Made by a program: the position numbers and the translations under genes. A stretch of DNA of 64,000 nucleotides, taken from positions 1 to 64,000 of the forward strand of contig JAOICL010000005.1 of assembly GCA_028131545.1 (NCBI GenBank), written 5' to 3'. The notes under the pieces were generated by a model. The model was not told the DNA's origin. It saw nothing but the letters and a program-made list of their open reading frames with translations, and made no database searches. Below are positions 47,378 through 57,065 of the stretch, piece by piece (the stretch's first letter is position 1; every line of letters starts with the position of its first letter). This stretch comes from Vibrio sp. (GTDB taxonomy: Bacteria; Pseudomonadota; Gammaproteobacteria; Enterobacterales; Vibrionaceae).

Positions 47378-48493
47378 TTAATCAACTAATTGATAATCTG
47401 CTTTTAATATTTGAATGATTTCTGTTCTTGGGTCATTGGGTAAATGAATCGGGTGACCGGTGATTTTTTCAGCGATGGATAAATACGTCTCAGATAGATC
47501 CTTGAAGGCTTCCAATGGTAATGCGTTATTTTTAGCCAACGCTTCTCTTTCCTTCATTCTCTCTTTATTTAAAAGGATATCCGGATCAGGAAAATGAGAG
47601 AGCAGGAATTGTCTAAACCCTTCTTTTGAATTTTCCACGATATGGCCATTTCCATAAGCCGTTTTATCCCATATTCTCGATGAATCTGGTGTGCCGACCT
47701 CGTCCATGTAGATGAGTTTATCTTGGCCAGATTTATCTTTAACGTAACCAAATTCAAACTTAGTGTCGACGAATACTTGATCCAATTCATTCAAATGCTC
47801 AGAAATAACATCGAATCCTTCCGTCAGGTACTTTTCGTATAGCGTAATATCATCTGTAGATTTGAAGTTGAATGCATCGAAATGTTGTTCGATGTCTTGG
47901 CGAGTAATATTAACATCATCGACCTCCGGTACATTAGGAATACCCTTTAAAATCCCTTTAGTTGACGGAGTAATGAGAATGTCATCAAGCTTACTATCTT
48001 GTGATAACCCGTCAGGTAATTGAATACCACAGAATTCACGTTCCCCGTTACTATAAGCTCGCCACATTGAACCCGTAATATACTGACGAGCAATCGCCTC
48101 AACTTTAATGGGAGTTGCTTTTTGTACAATCCAAACAAATGGGTGGGGGATATCGAGTATGTGGCTATCAGCTAAGCCGGCTTGTTTAAATTGTTCAAAC
48201 CAATAATTAGAAATCGCGTTTAATGCAGCCCCTTTACCTGGAACGCCAGCTAAACCATTGTCACTATGCCAAATACAATCGAATGCAGATATGCGATCAC
48301 TAATCACCATGATGGCAAGAGGTAAGTCATCAGCAACATCGTAATTTTTTTCTTTAATTAGACGTTTGCTATCTTCTTCTGTTAACCAGTAGACTGAACG
48401 GACTTTTCCACTATGTACCGGTTTATGGGTGCGAATAGGCAAGTCATCATTTTTTGAAAGAACTTTTGCTGATAAATCCATCTTAATGTCCAT
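47378..48493 (-). CDS. purC: Phosphoribosylaminoimidazole-succinocarboxamide synthase
   Basis: 371 aa; [53 protein letters not shown]. Confidence 0.93.
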   Translation of the reverse strand: MDIKMDLSAKVLSKNDDLPIRTHKPVHSGKVRSVYWLTEEDSKRLIKEKNYDVADDLPLAIMVISDRISAFDCIWHSDNGLAGVPGKGAALNAISNYWFEQFKQAGLADSHILDIPHPFVWIVQKATPIKVEAIARQYITGSMWRAYSNGEREFCGIQLPDGLSQDSKLDDILITPSTKGILKGIPNVPEVDDVNITRQDIEQHFDAFNFKSTDDITLYEKYLTEGFDVISEHLNELDQVFVDTKFEFGYVKDKSGQDKLIYMDEVGTPDSSRIWDKTAYGNGHIVENSKEGFRQFLLSHFPDPDILLNKERMKEREALAKNNALPLEAFKDLSETYLSIAEKITGHPIHLPNDPRTEIIQILKADYQLVD

Positions 48494-48611
48494 TATTCAA
48501 ATTATTTTAAAGGAACATTCCTTTATATTATTGCTGCACTCGTTTCGATATACGTTGCTGCAGGTTACTTACTTTGAATATCATAACAGAAACAAAATTG
48601 ACTTCCATAGA

Positions 48612-48631
48612 AAAAGCAAACGTTTGCTTTT
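48612..48631. promoter_or_regulatory. PurR operator upstream of purC
   Basis: Perfect palindrome aaaaGCAAACGTTTGCtttt matching the PurR consensus core GCAAACGTTTGC, ~120 bp upstream of the purC start. Confidence 0.88.
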
Positions 48632-48658
48632 GGTATTTAGACGGTATAATGAACAGAG

Positions 48659-49087
48659 TTAGTGAATGTAGTCAGGTGTGTCACAATTTGAAAATATGAC
48701 AGTACATTGGTTATTTAACGCAAGACGTTGTAGTTCGAGACGTTGTGCGTAGGGAATGTTAGAAGAAGCGATAATAGCCGATGCATTATGGGACAAAATA
48801 GCTTGTTTAATGAGGTCTGTTTCTCCAGCGTATTTGGATGAACCGATAAAACTGATCTTAGTCAATGTGATCGAGTGATGAGTAAAAGTATGTTTCGTTA
48901 TCCCGTGACACTGAGGAGTCACATAAATCCATTTTTGTTCGTTTGAGAGTAAAGCAAGTCGTTCAAGCTCATATTCATTCAATAATGACGTAGTGACATT
49001 GGGTCTGTTTTTTTCATCTATCGATAGGCTTAACGTTGATGGATGAAGAAGGTATTGGGTCGTTAAGTGATTTTTATACTCTAACAT
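48659..49087 (-). CDS. sulA: SulA-like SOS cell-division inhibitor
   Basis: SulA-like segment NEQKWIYVTPQ...ITLTKISFIGSSKYAGETDLIKQAILSHNASAIIASSNIPYAQRLELQRLALNNQCTVIFSN; preceded by a LexA box. Confidence 0.75.
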   Translation of the reverse strand: MLEYKNHLTTQYLLHPSTLSLSIDEKNRPNVTTSLLNEYELERLALLSNEQKWIYVTPQCHGITKHTFTHHSITLTKISFIGSSKYAGETDLIKQAILSHNASAIIASSNIPYAQRLELQRLALNNQCTVIFSNCDTPDYIH

Positions 49088-49109
49088 GACTAAGCTCCAC
49101 TGCACTCTA

Positions 49110-49125
49110 TTGTATGTATATACAG
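49110..49125 (-). promoter_or_regulatory. LexA (SOS) box
   Basis: Minus strand CTGTATATACATACAA, near match to CTGT-N8-ACAG, 23 bp upstream of the sulA ATG. Confidence 0.83.
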
Positions 49126-49166
49126 TACATCAATCACCAATACTGTTCAAGTATACAGTGGTTAGA

Positions 49167-50216
49167 TCACTTTATTTTTTGATGGTGCGCAATAATTTTT
49201 AATGCCGTATTCAATCGTTGCATCTCAAAATGACTACCGTGTCGATCTGGGTGGTAGATTCGAGTTAATTGTTTAAAGCGCTCTTTCAGAGTGTGTTTAT
49301 CTAACGGGCTATCTGAAGAAAACCCAAATAAGGCGTAGGCTTGTTTGATGTTGTCTAGTTGCTGGATTTGAGTTAATTGTTGTTTTAGAGATTGGTTTTC
49401 ACTATGTGTTTCTTTGAGCCGTGTTAACGCTTTATGCAGTTTAATTTTATACTCTTCATTATTCGATACGCTCTTAATGCGTTTTTTCTTTTTTCTTATT
49501 AAGTAAACGAAAAAGACGACAGTAATAAATAAGATAATAATAGAAATATAAACATTACTGATAGGGTGAGTATCTTGGAGTTCAGTGCTATCTATTGGGG
49601 GTTCACTGGATTGAAGGTTTTTCTGTTCAAATGTAGAAAAAGAATCTATTTGTTCTTTTTTCTTAGATAGGTATTCTTTTTCTAGTAAGTGGGTATAAGC
49701 GTCACTTTCACCATTTGAGATACTAAATGCAAGACGGTACATGAGTTTCGCTGTAAAAGTATTTTGCTTTGATTGATAAAAGCTCCCGACTTTTTCGAGT
49801 GCTTCTTGCCGCTTCGCTGAATCTGAGTTATTTAAGATAGAAGAGAATAACCAAAATAGAGATTCATCATAAGACAGGCTGCTCCGGCTTATATCCGACC
49901 CTTGTAAGCTGTGGTTTAATGAATCATGGTTATTAAATATCAACATCCCTAAACGAAACTGTGCCGGTTCCCATCCAGCCTTGGCTGATTTTTCTAGCCA
50001 ATAAAAGCCTTCAATAACATGTTTTGTAATACTTTTAGGTTGAAGATCGGTCTGTTTATTGAGACTAAAAGGGGTTAAAGAGAGGTAATGTTCACCTAAT
50101 TGATAATGATGTTCAGGATCGTCACTTTGTGAAAACAGTAAGAGATCTTTGCTATCGAGCTCTGCAAAGGAATAAGTACTGAATAAAGTAAGGAGTAAAG
50201 TGAACAATAAACTCAA
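49167..50216 (-). CDS. Sel1/TPR-like periplasmic region, TM, C-terminal J-domain
   Basis: Signal peptide; Sel1-like (GFYWLEKSAKAGWEPAQFRLGMLIF); TM (ISIIILFITVVFFVYLIRKKKK); J-domain with HPD (LKERFKQLTRIYHPDRHG). Confidence 0.75.
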   Translation of the reverse strand: MSLLFTLLLTLFSTYSFAELDSKDLLLFSQSDDPEHHYQLGEHYLSLTPFSLNKQTDLQPKSITKHVIEGFYWLEKSAKAGWEPAQFRLGMLIFNNHDSLNHSLQGSDISRSSLSYDESLFWLFSSILNNSDSAKRQEALEKVGSFYQSKQNTFTAKLMYRLAFSISNGESDAYTHLLEKEYLSKKKEQIDSFSTFEQKNLQSSEPPIDSTELQDTHPISNVYISIIILFITVVFFVYLIRKKKKRIKSVSNNEEYKIKLHKALTRLKETHSENQSLKQQLTQIQQLDNIKQAYALFGFSSDSPLDKHTLKERFKQLTRIYHPDRHGSHFEMQRLNTALKIIAHHQKIK

Positions 50217-50278
50217 GCAGATAACCTGTTAATTTTTAGATGACTGCTTGAGTATAACTATTGAATGATTATCTTGCC

Positions 50279-50947
50279 TTATTTTAGAGGCAGGATTTTA
50301 ATCTCTACACGTCGATTACATGCTTTACCATTGTTGGTGTTATTAGAACAAATGGGGTGTCTTTCACCGTATCCACGAGATATGGCACGCCCAGAGGCAA
50401 CATGATTTGATACGAGGTAAGAACGAACGCTTTCTGCTCGTTTCTCTGATAATGATTGGTTGTAGCTATCTTTACCTGAGCTATCAGTAAAGCCTTCGAT
50501 CACAAGGCTTGTGTCTTTATATTCGGCTAAAATTTTAGACACGCCACGTAACGTGTTTTTGATACTGGAATCCAGCTGGTGAGAGTTTGAAGAAAATCCA
50601 ATGCCATTTTTCATTCGTAATCGTAGTTGATTTTCACCGACTCGTTCCACTTGTACGCCAGAATTGAGTAACTCTTGACGAAGTGCTTCTTCTTGTTGGT
50701 CAAAGTAATAACCAATACCACCACCAACGGCAGCACCACCGGCAGCCCCCCAAAGGGCATTTTGACGACGCTCAGTTGCGTTATCACCGGATGCTAATCC
50801 AAGGGCGACACCGGAAAGTGCGCCAAGTATAGCGCCTTGCGTTGTAGGATTGGTTTCTTCTTCGCCGGTTGTTGCGTTTTGGCGTTTAGTGGCTTGGCAG
50901 CCAGAAAGAAGGATAAGAGTCGCAAGGGCTAAAGCGGTTGTTTTCAA
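50279..50947 (-). CDS. OmpA-family lipoprotein (YiaD-like) with glycine zipper
   Basis: 222 aa; lipobox LILLSGC; glycine-zipper region; OmpA C-terminal motifs (LVIEGFTDSSGKDSYNQSLSEKRAESVRSYL). Confidence 0.88.
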   Translation of the reverse strand: MKTTALALATLILLSGCQATKRQNATTGEEETNPTTQGAILGALSGVALGLASGDNATERRQNALWGAAGGAAVGGGIGYYFDQQEEALRQELLNSGVQVERVGENQLRLRMKNGIGFSSNSHQLDSSIKNTLRGVSKILAEYKDTSLVIEGFTDSSGKDSYNQSLSEKRAESVRSYLVSNHVASGRAISRGYGERHPICSNNTNNGKACNRRVEIKILPLK

Positions 50948-51073
50948 AATGTATTCTCCATTATATTCATAATTACACCCTCAACCATGAGGGAGTTATA
51001 TGGAAAATAAACATTTTATTTACATTGTCAACGTAGGTTTAGAATATTGACAATGTCTTGATATAACTGATTT

Positions 51074-51757
51074 TTATTTGAGCAGTCTTCGCGAAGGAGT
51101 GCCATCTACGGGGCGATTAACCGAAATGGTACGACCTTTTTTTAACCCTTTTTCATAGTCGTCAGTTATGTTTTTCATGGCTTCTTTTAATTGCTTTTTG
51201 AAGGTTTCACGATCAATGTTCTTAAATTCTTTATCGATATAGTCATTGATCTTATTGTTGGATTTATCATCGGGCGTAATAATTGGAAGCTTTTCTAAAG
51301 CGCCTTCAATCCAACCTGCGAGAAAGGAATTGACCCTACGACTGACTTCCGTATTTGAAGTGCCTGAGCCAGCAAAGCTATTTCTAAATTGGCCAGTTTG
51401 CTCATTCATTTCTCTATAAATAATATCAAATGCGAAAGCTGCAAATATAGCGCGATCGGCTTCACCGATAAATTCACACTGTTTTAACCCTTTGTGATTG
51501 AGTAATACCGCCTCGACACCAAAGCGAGTATTGATGCCTCGAATAATTTTTAGCACGGTAGAGCTAATACTTGTTGGGAGAAGATGCGTCGATTTTGTTT
51601 TCCCTAACTTAATAAACTCAATATCGTCTTTATCTAAGCCATATTTTTGCATGAGTCTATGTGCCATCTTGATGGCATTAGCGGCTTCATTGACGTTTGC
51701 TGAGTTACCTAACTCTAGACACTTAGCAATTTTCTTGAGTGCTTTTTGTTTATCCAT
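51074..51757 (-). CDS. DUF2786 domain protein
   Basis: KKIAKCLELGNSANVNEAANAIKMAHRLMQKYGLDKDDI typical of DUF2786. Confidence 0.8.
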   Translation of the reverse strand: MDKQKALKKIAKCLELGNSANVNEAANAIKMAHRLMQKYGLDKDDIEFIKLGKTKSTHLLPTSISSTVLKIIRGINTRFGVEAVLLNHKGLKQCEFIGEADRAIFAAFAFDIIYREMNEQTGQFRNSFAGSGTSNTEVSRRVNSFLAGWIEGALEKLPIITPDDKSNNKINDYIDKEFKNIDRETFKKQLKEAMKNITDDYEKGLKKGRTISVNRPVDGTPSRRLLK

Positions 51758-51870
51758 AGGAATTCAATCGAGTGATTAATTTGGGGGGTTATTCTAATAG
51801 AGAAGGGCGTCTTTGTCACGGCAACACCCTATTTTATCGAAATCAAATATCTTAAATAACAGTGACCATA

Positions 51871-52497
51871 CTAAATCCCTAATTCATCTAAGAGAGAGTC
51901 GGTATCATCATTAATCGAACTACTACTTGGTGTCGTATCCTTTGAAAAAATATCGATGAACTCTGTACGATCCATTGCAAATTCAATATAAAAGTTATGA
52001 TGCTGCTGGGTGGTGAAGGAAACTCTTCGTGCTTGTGGTTTATCGAGATTGGAATCAACTTGTAAAGTCACTTGTTGATTCAAAGCCATCATTTTAGGTT
52101 GGCTTTGCGTTATATTAACCTGTAAGGTTTCTTGGATTTGATGTGTAAAATGCCCAATACATTGATTCATTAATTCTCCAAGTACATTCCCTACATCATC
52201 AGAGTTGTGATGAGTGGAGAGCTCTTCTTCGGGAATCCCCATATTGGTCATGTACTGGTGATACACATCCAGAGCGGATTCGCTATTAAAATTAAAAATC
52301 ACAAGCCCCGAAAACCCGCCATCAAAAACAACAAAGCAACCAAAATCAGGTTTTAAGCAGGTTTTGGTTATCTTTTGAACTTTTGTAGAGTGAGAGACAA
52401 CACTACCAGTAGCGGTGGATAATGTATTTGATACACTGGTACATAAAATACGCAGAATATCATCGTGAGTCGTGATGGAATTTTTTTTTGTTGACAC
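51871..52497 (-). CDS. DUF3334 family protein (CheX-like)
   Basis: KITKTCLKPDFGCFVVFDGGFSGLVIFNF...DDVGNVLGELMNQCIGHFT. Confidence 0.75.
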   Translation of the reverse strand: MSTKKNSITTHDDILRILCTSVSNTLSTATGSVVSHSTKVQKITKTCLKPDFGCFVVFDGGFSGLVIFNFNSESALDVYHQYMTNMGIPEEELSTHHNSDDVGNVLGELMNQCIGHFTHQIQETLQVNITQSQPKMMALNQQVTLQVDSNLDKPQARRVSFTTQQHHNFYIEFAMDRTEFIDIFSKDTTPSSSSINDDTDSLLDELGI

Positions 52498-52634
52498 AGG
52501 GTTACCTCTAAAACATGAAGATTGTTCGAAAAGCTGCCAGTAAGTATAGCTCGAAAGTGAGAATTAGTTTTTCTCTCGCAATCTTTAGGTTAAAGTAAAA
52601 TACATCTACGGGAATAAATTAAAGCAGGACGCTA

Positions 52635-55600
52635 ATGTTACCGATTTTGAATGAGACACCTCAACTTTCTTCATTGACTCAAGATTACCTTAACCTTCTA
52701 TCGACCTCTGGTTTCTTAGGCGATATTGAAACCAGTTATGCAAGCCGTCTTGCCGTCGCAACAGACAACAGTGTTTATCAACAGTTACCTGCTGCAGTGG
52801 TGTTACCCAAATCAACACAGGATGTAATTCTCCTAGGAGAAATCGCCCACAGCCATGATAAATTTCAATCGATTTCATTTTCACCACGAGGCGGTGGTAC
52901 TGGAACGAATGGTCAATCCCTGACTCATGGCATTATTGTTGATACCACTCGATACATGAATAAAGTTCTTGAAATCAACGAGAAAGAAGGGTGGGCACGA
53001 GTTCAAACCGGAGTGATTAAAGATCAATTAAATGATGCTGTACGACCATTTGGCTACTTTTTTTCTCCCGATCTGTCGACGAGTAATCGTGCAACGATTG
53101 GTGGTATGATTAATACGGATGCCTCAGGCCAAGGTTCATTGCGTTATGGTAAAACGTCAGACCATGTCATTTCATTGCAAGCGGTATTCAGTGACGGTTC
53201 GCAACTAGAAAGTGCATCAAACGTCGCCACAAGTGGTTTTGCACGCTCTGCCGTGACCCAAACTGAGACCATTTGTCGAGATAACCGTAATGAAGTACTT
53301 GAAAAGTTCCCGCCGCTTAATCGCTTCTTAACTGGCTATGATTTAAAACATGCCATTCATGAAGATAATAGTTTTGATTTTACTAGGGTGTTATGCGGTG
53401 CAGAGGGGTCATTAGCCTTTATTACCGAAGCAACACTCAATCTAACACCGATACCGAAACAAAGGGTGTTGGTTAATGTGAAATACGACAGCTTCAATGC
53501 CGCATTGAGAAATGCTCCCTTTATGGTAGAAGCAGAAGCCCTTTCAGTTGAAACGATTGATTCCAAAGTCTTGAATCTAGCAAAAGAAGATATTGTTTGG
53601 TCGACCGTGAGTGACTTATTTACTGATGTTGAAGGCAAAATCATGCTAGGCATTAATATGGTGGAATTTGCTGGTGATGATATCCCTTCAGTAATGAATC
53701 AAGTCAGTGGATTAACACGCAAGATCGATGCTCTTATGGAAGATGGAACAGCGGGGATCATTGGCTATCAAGTGTGCGACGATCTTGCTGGCATTAATAA
53801 AATTTATACTATGCGAAAGAAGGCAGTAGGTTTGTTAGGTGCAACAAAAGGAGCCGCTAAACCGATTGCTTTTGCCGAAGATACTTGTGTTCCTCCTGAA
53901 AATCTAGCTGACTTCATTGTTGAATTTAGAGAATTACTGGATCAACATGGGCTGCATTATGGCATGTTTGGGCATGTTGATGCCGGTGTCTTACATGTTC
54001 GACCCGCCTTAGATATGTGTGATCCTGACCAAGAAGCACTCATGCATCAAATATCCGATGAAGTTGTAAAATTAGTGGCTAAATATGGCGGCTTAATGTG
54101 GGGAGAACATGGAAAAGGATATCGTTCAGAGTATGGACCTGCATTCTTTGGTGATTACCTCTTTAATGAATTACGAAAAGTTAAGGGAGCATGTGACCCC
54201 CTTAACCGAATGAACCCAGGGAAAGTGTGTACCCCTTACGAATCTGAAGCGCAATTAGTTAAAGTTAATAGTGTAAAACGTGGGACTTACGATAGACAAA
54301 TTCCTATTACGGTGCGAGATAGCTTCACTCCGGCTATGGAATGTAATGGTAATGGGTTATGTTTTAATTATGATACGGCATCCCCTATGTGCCCATCGAT
54401 GAAAGTATCCTACGATCGCAGGCACTCGCCAAAGGGACGAGCGGGTTTGGTTCGAGAATGGCTGAGGCAGCTTTCGGAGAAAGGGGTCGATATTTTAGAT
54501 TTGGAGAAAAATTCACTGCAATCGACATCTTCAATTAAATTAATGATTGATAGAATCAGACATACCGTCAATAAACGCCACCATTATGACTTTTCTCATG
54601 AAGTCTTTGAGGCGTTAAATGGCTGTTTAGCGTGTAAAGCGTGCGCGAGTCAATGTCCTATTAAAGTCGATGTTCCGAGCTTTCGCTCTCGATTTATGAA
54701 TCTCTATTACACGCGTTACCAACGACCGATAAAAGATTATTTAGTGGCCAATATTGAGAATGCTTTACCCTATCTAGCAAGATACCCTCAATTGAGTAAT
54801 CGTATGCTGAATAATGTGGTATCACAAAAAGTATCAAAACACTGGGTAGGGTTTGTTGATGCACCCATGTTATCGACACCTAATTTATCTAAAAGATTAA
54901 AACATATAGACACGTTAGATATATCAAAATTTCAGCGTTTATCTGAACAAGAACGTGCGAATAAAGTCATTATCGTGCAAGACCCTTTTACCAGTTTTTA
55001 TGAAGCACAGCTGATTGAAGATTTTGTGTCATTGATTCTCAAGTTAGGTAAGACACCGGTAATATTACCTTTTAAACCGAATGGTAAAGCTCAGCATGTA
55101 AAAGGGTTTTTACAGCAATTTGCTAAAACTGCTCAATCAACAGCGGAATACCTAAATGAGGTAGCCGATTTAGGTGTGCCTCTGGTGGGTGTCGATGCTG
55201 CGTTAGTGTTGTGTTATAGAGATGAATATAACGAAGTTCTTGCTGAACAGCGCGGTGATTTTAATGTTCAGCTTGCCCATGAATGGTTAGTGTCAGAAAT
55301 CTCGGACCGTAAGGTGAGCAAGTCGGTAAATACAGAAGAATCGTATTATTTACTAGGACATTGTACGGAAAAGACCAAGTTACCTAATACCGAAAAGGAA
55401 TGGGTGGCTATTTTTAAACATTCAGGGTTAGACTTAACGATCGTACCAGTTGGGTGTTGTGGTATGGCAGGGACCTTTGGTCATGAAGTCGACAAGCTTC
55501 AGACATCGAATGATATTTATAATTTAAGCTGGCAAGCCGCTTTAGATAGATTACCAAAAGAACACTGCCTAATGACGGGGTATTCTTGCCGTAGTCAAGT

Positions 55601-55661
55601 TAAACGATTTGAAGGGTATCAGCCTAAGCATCCTATCCAAATTTTAAATCAAAACCTTTAG
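52635..55661 (+). CDS. ydiJ: FAD-binding/Fe-S oxidoreductase, YdiJ family (D-2-hydroxyglutarate dehydrogenase-like)
   Basis: 1008 aa; FAD-binding PCMH (SFSPRGGGTGTNGQSL, SNRATIGGMINTDASG), [4Fe-4S] motif (CLACKACASQCPIKVD), CCG-type C-terminal region. Confidence 0.9.
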   Translation: MLPILNETPQLSSLTQDYLNLLSTSGFLGDIETSYASRLAVATDNSVYQQLPAAVVLPKSTQDVILLGEIAHSHDKFQSISFSPRGGGTGTNGQSLTHGIIVDTTRYMNKVLEINEKEGWARVQTGVIKDQLNDAVRPFGYFFSPDLSTSNRATIGGMINTDASGQGSLRYGKTSDHVISLQAVFSDGSQLESASNVATSGFARSAVTQTETICRDNRNEVLEKFPPLNRFLTGYDLKHAIHEDNSFDFTRVLCGAEGSLAFITEATLNLTPIPKQRVLVNVKYDSFNAALRNAPFMVEAEALSVETIDSKVLNLAKEDIVWSTVSDLFTDVEGKIMLGINMVEFAGDDIPSVMNQVSGLTRKIDALMEDGTAGIIGYQVCDDLAGINKIYTMRKKAVGLLGATKGAAKPIAFAEDTCVPPENLADFIVEFRELLDQHGLHYGMFGHVDAGVLHVRPALDMCDPDQEALMHQISDEVVKLVAKYGGLMWGEHGKGYRSEYGPAFFGDYLFNELRKVKGACDPLNRMNPGKVCTPYESEAQLVKVNSVKRGTYDRQIPITVRDSFTPAMECNGNGLCFNYDTASPMCPSMKVSYDRRHSPKGRAGLVREWLRQLSEKGVDILDLEKNSLQSTSSIKLMIDRIRHTVNKRHHYDFSHEVFEALNGCLACKACASQCPIKVDVPSFRSRFMNLYYTRYQRPIKDYLVANIENALPYLARYPQLSNRMLNNVVSQKVSKHWVGFVDAPMLSTPNLSKRLKHIDTLDISKFQRLSEQERANKVIIVQDPFTSFYEAQLIEDFVSLILKLGKTPVILPFKPNGKAQHVKGFLQQFAKTAQSTAEYLNEVADLGVPLVGVDAALVLCYRDEYNEVLAEQRGDFNVQLAHEWLVSEISDRKVSKSVNTEESYYLLGHCTEKTKLPNTEKEWVAIFKHSGLDLTIVPVGCCGMAGTFGHEVDKLQTSNDIYNLSWQAALDRLPKEHCLMTGYSCRSQVKRFEGYQPKHPIQILNQNL

Positions 55662-55723
55662 AGAAAAGCATCAGTGTGCTGGCTATCGTCTTTTATTGAC
55701 AAAGTACATTGAATATAACTAGT

Positions 55724-55752
55724 AAAACAGAGAGCATTACTGCTCTTTGTTT
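55724..55752 (+). terminator. Terminator-like hairpin after ydiJ
   Basis: aaacagagagca tta c tgctctttgttt with one mismatch and trailing T residues. Confidence 0.65.
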
Positions 55753-55806
55753 AGATTTTAAGGTATTAGTTCGTTGATGACAGCACTTTCAAGGTGATTG
55801 TCATCA

Positions 55807-56295
55807 TTAACTATTGACGCTTTGATCAACAAACGAGTCATTTAATTCGTGAATCACTTCGTATGGAATATATAGACGCTCGGAGCCTGATTCGAAATGT
55901 ACATTGACTTCATAACAACCAGCATACTCTTTACTGGTTGTGATTATTTCACCATATCCTTCCGATGTCAGGACAGTATCACCAGAGAAAAATAGTGGGC
56001 GGATATTATGGCGCATCATCCAATGAGCAACTTCTCTACGGAGTAGTTGGCTGACTGAATAAATAAATAAATCAAAAGATAAAATGGATTTTAGGTCATT
56101 TGGTATATCGCTTTCGGTATGTTCATTGAGAAATTGAATTAGCTCAAATGAATCGTCAAACTTCGTCGCATTTTTGAAGAGTAAGCGACCTGCTGATTTT
56201 GATAGCACCATTGAATGAGTAATATCTTCAACCAGCATAAATAGGCTAGTAAAAGATGGTGTGGTTGGTCGTGCTGGAATTGAGCTTGACGGCAT
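55807..56295 (-). CDS. Hypothetical protein downstream of the BLUF gene
   Basis: 162 aa open frame on the same strand as the BLUF gene, 79 bp downstream; no recognised domain. Confidence 0.5.
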   Translation of the reverse strand: MPSSSIPARPTTPSFTSLFMLVEDITHSMVLSKSAGRLLFKNATKFDDSFELIQFLNEHTESDIPNDLKSILSFDLFIYSVSQLLRREVAHWMMRHNIRPLFFSGDTVLTSEGYGEIITTSKEYAGCYEVNVHFESGSERLYIPYEVIHELNDSFVDQSVNS

Positions 56296-56374
56296 AACAA
56301 TGCTCCAAATGTATTGGTAATTAGGTAATGATTAAATCCTAGTCGTTGCAAATGTCAGTATTGTTAATGTTGGG

Positions 56375-56839
56375 TCAAGTCTGATTAAGTGTAATTAATT
56401 CATTTTGCTTCTCTGCGACACGTTGGATAAAACATTTTATATCTTCACTCCATTTTTCTGTTGAGTAGTTGGGTGTTGGTCCACTAAGGAGCGTATCTAT
56501 AAGGTGGCTTTCTATATCGATATGAGATAAATCGGATTGTTTAATCCATTCCATATCCCATGTGAAAAATAATTTCCTATCGATGTCTTCAATAATGAGA
56601 TCGCAGAAGATGCGATGCCGAGCATCTGACTCTATTGAGCTATACAGTTCATCAATGCTTGATTCGTCTCCTTCAATATACTGAAAGAAAATAGTATCTT
56701 GAAAGTATAAAAATCCAGTAATGCCATGCTTTTGATTGTTCAGTTGCGCATGTAGAGATAAGGCAGAAAGCCCCTTAGATAAAAATTCGGCACTTGCTTG
56801 GCTAACATAAACGATAGATTTCATCATACTCTCACTCAT
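56375..56839 (-). CDS. BLUF-domain photoreceptor
   Basis: 154 aa; SIVYVSQASAEF (flavin-proximal Tyr), LNNQKHGITGFLYF, FFQYIEGDES (Gln), DARHRIFCDLI, FTWDMEW. Confidence 0.9.
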   Translation of the reverse strand: MSESMMKSIVYVSQASAEFLSKGLSALSLHAQLNNQKHGITGFLYFQDTIFFQYIEGDESSIDELYSSIESDARHRIFCDLIIEDIDRKLFFTWDMEWIKQSDLSHIDIESHLIDTLLSGPTPNYSTEKWSEDIKCFIQRVAEKQNELITLNQT

Positions 56840-57065
56840 TCTAAATCACTCACTAATCATAGTTAATCAAGGCATGTTCGCAAGTGAAGCGAATTGAATT
56901 TTTGGTTGATATAGACATCAAAGTTAACGACATTCACATAATTTATTCTGGAAGGTGTTTGTATTCAATGAAGATTATAAAGAACTTTATTTAAATATTT
57001 TGAAGGAAGAACAGATAAATAAAACTTAGCTACAATTACTGTATCGTTTTGGAGTTGATATAATT

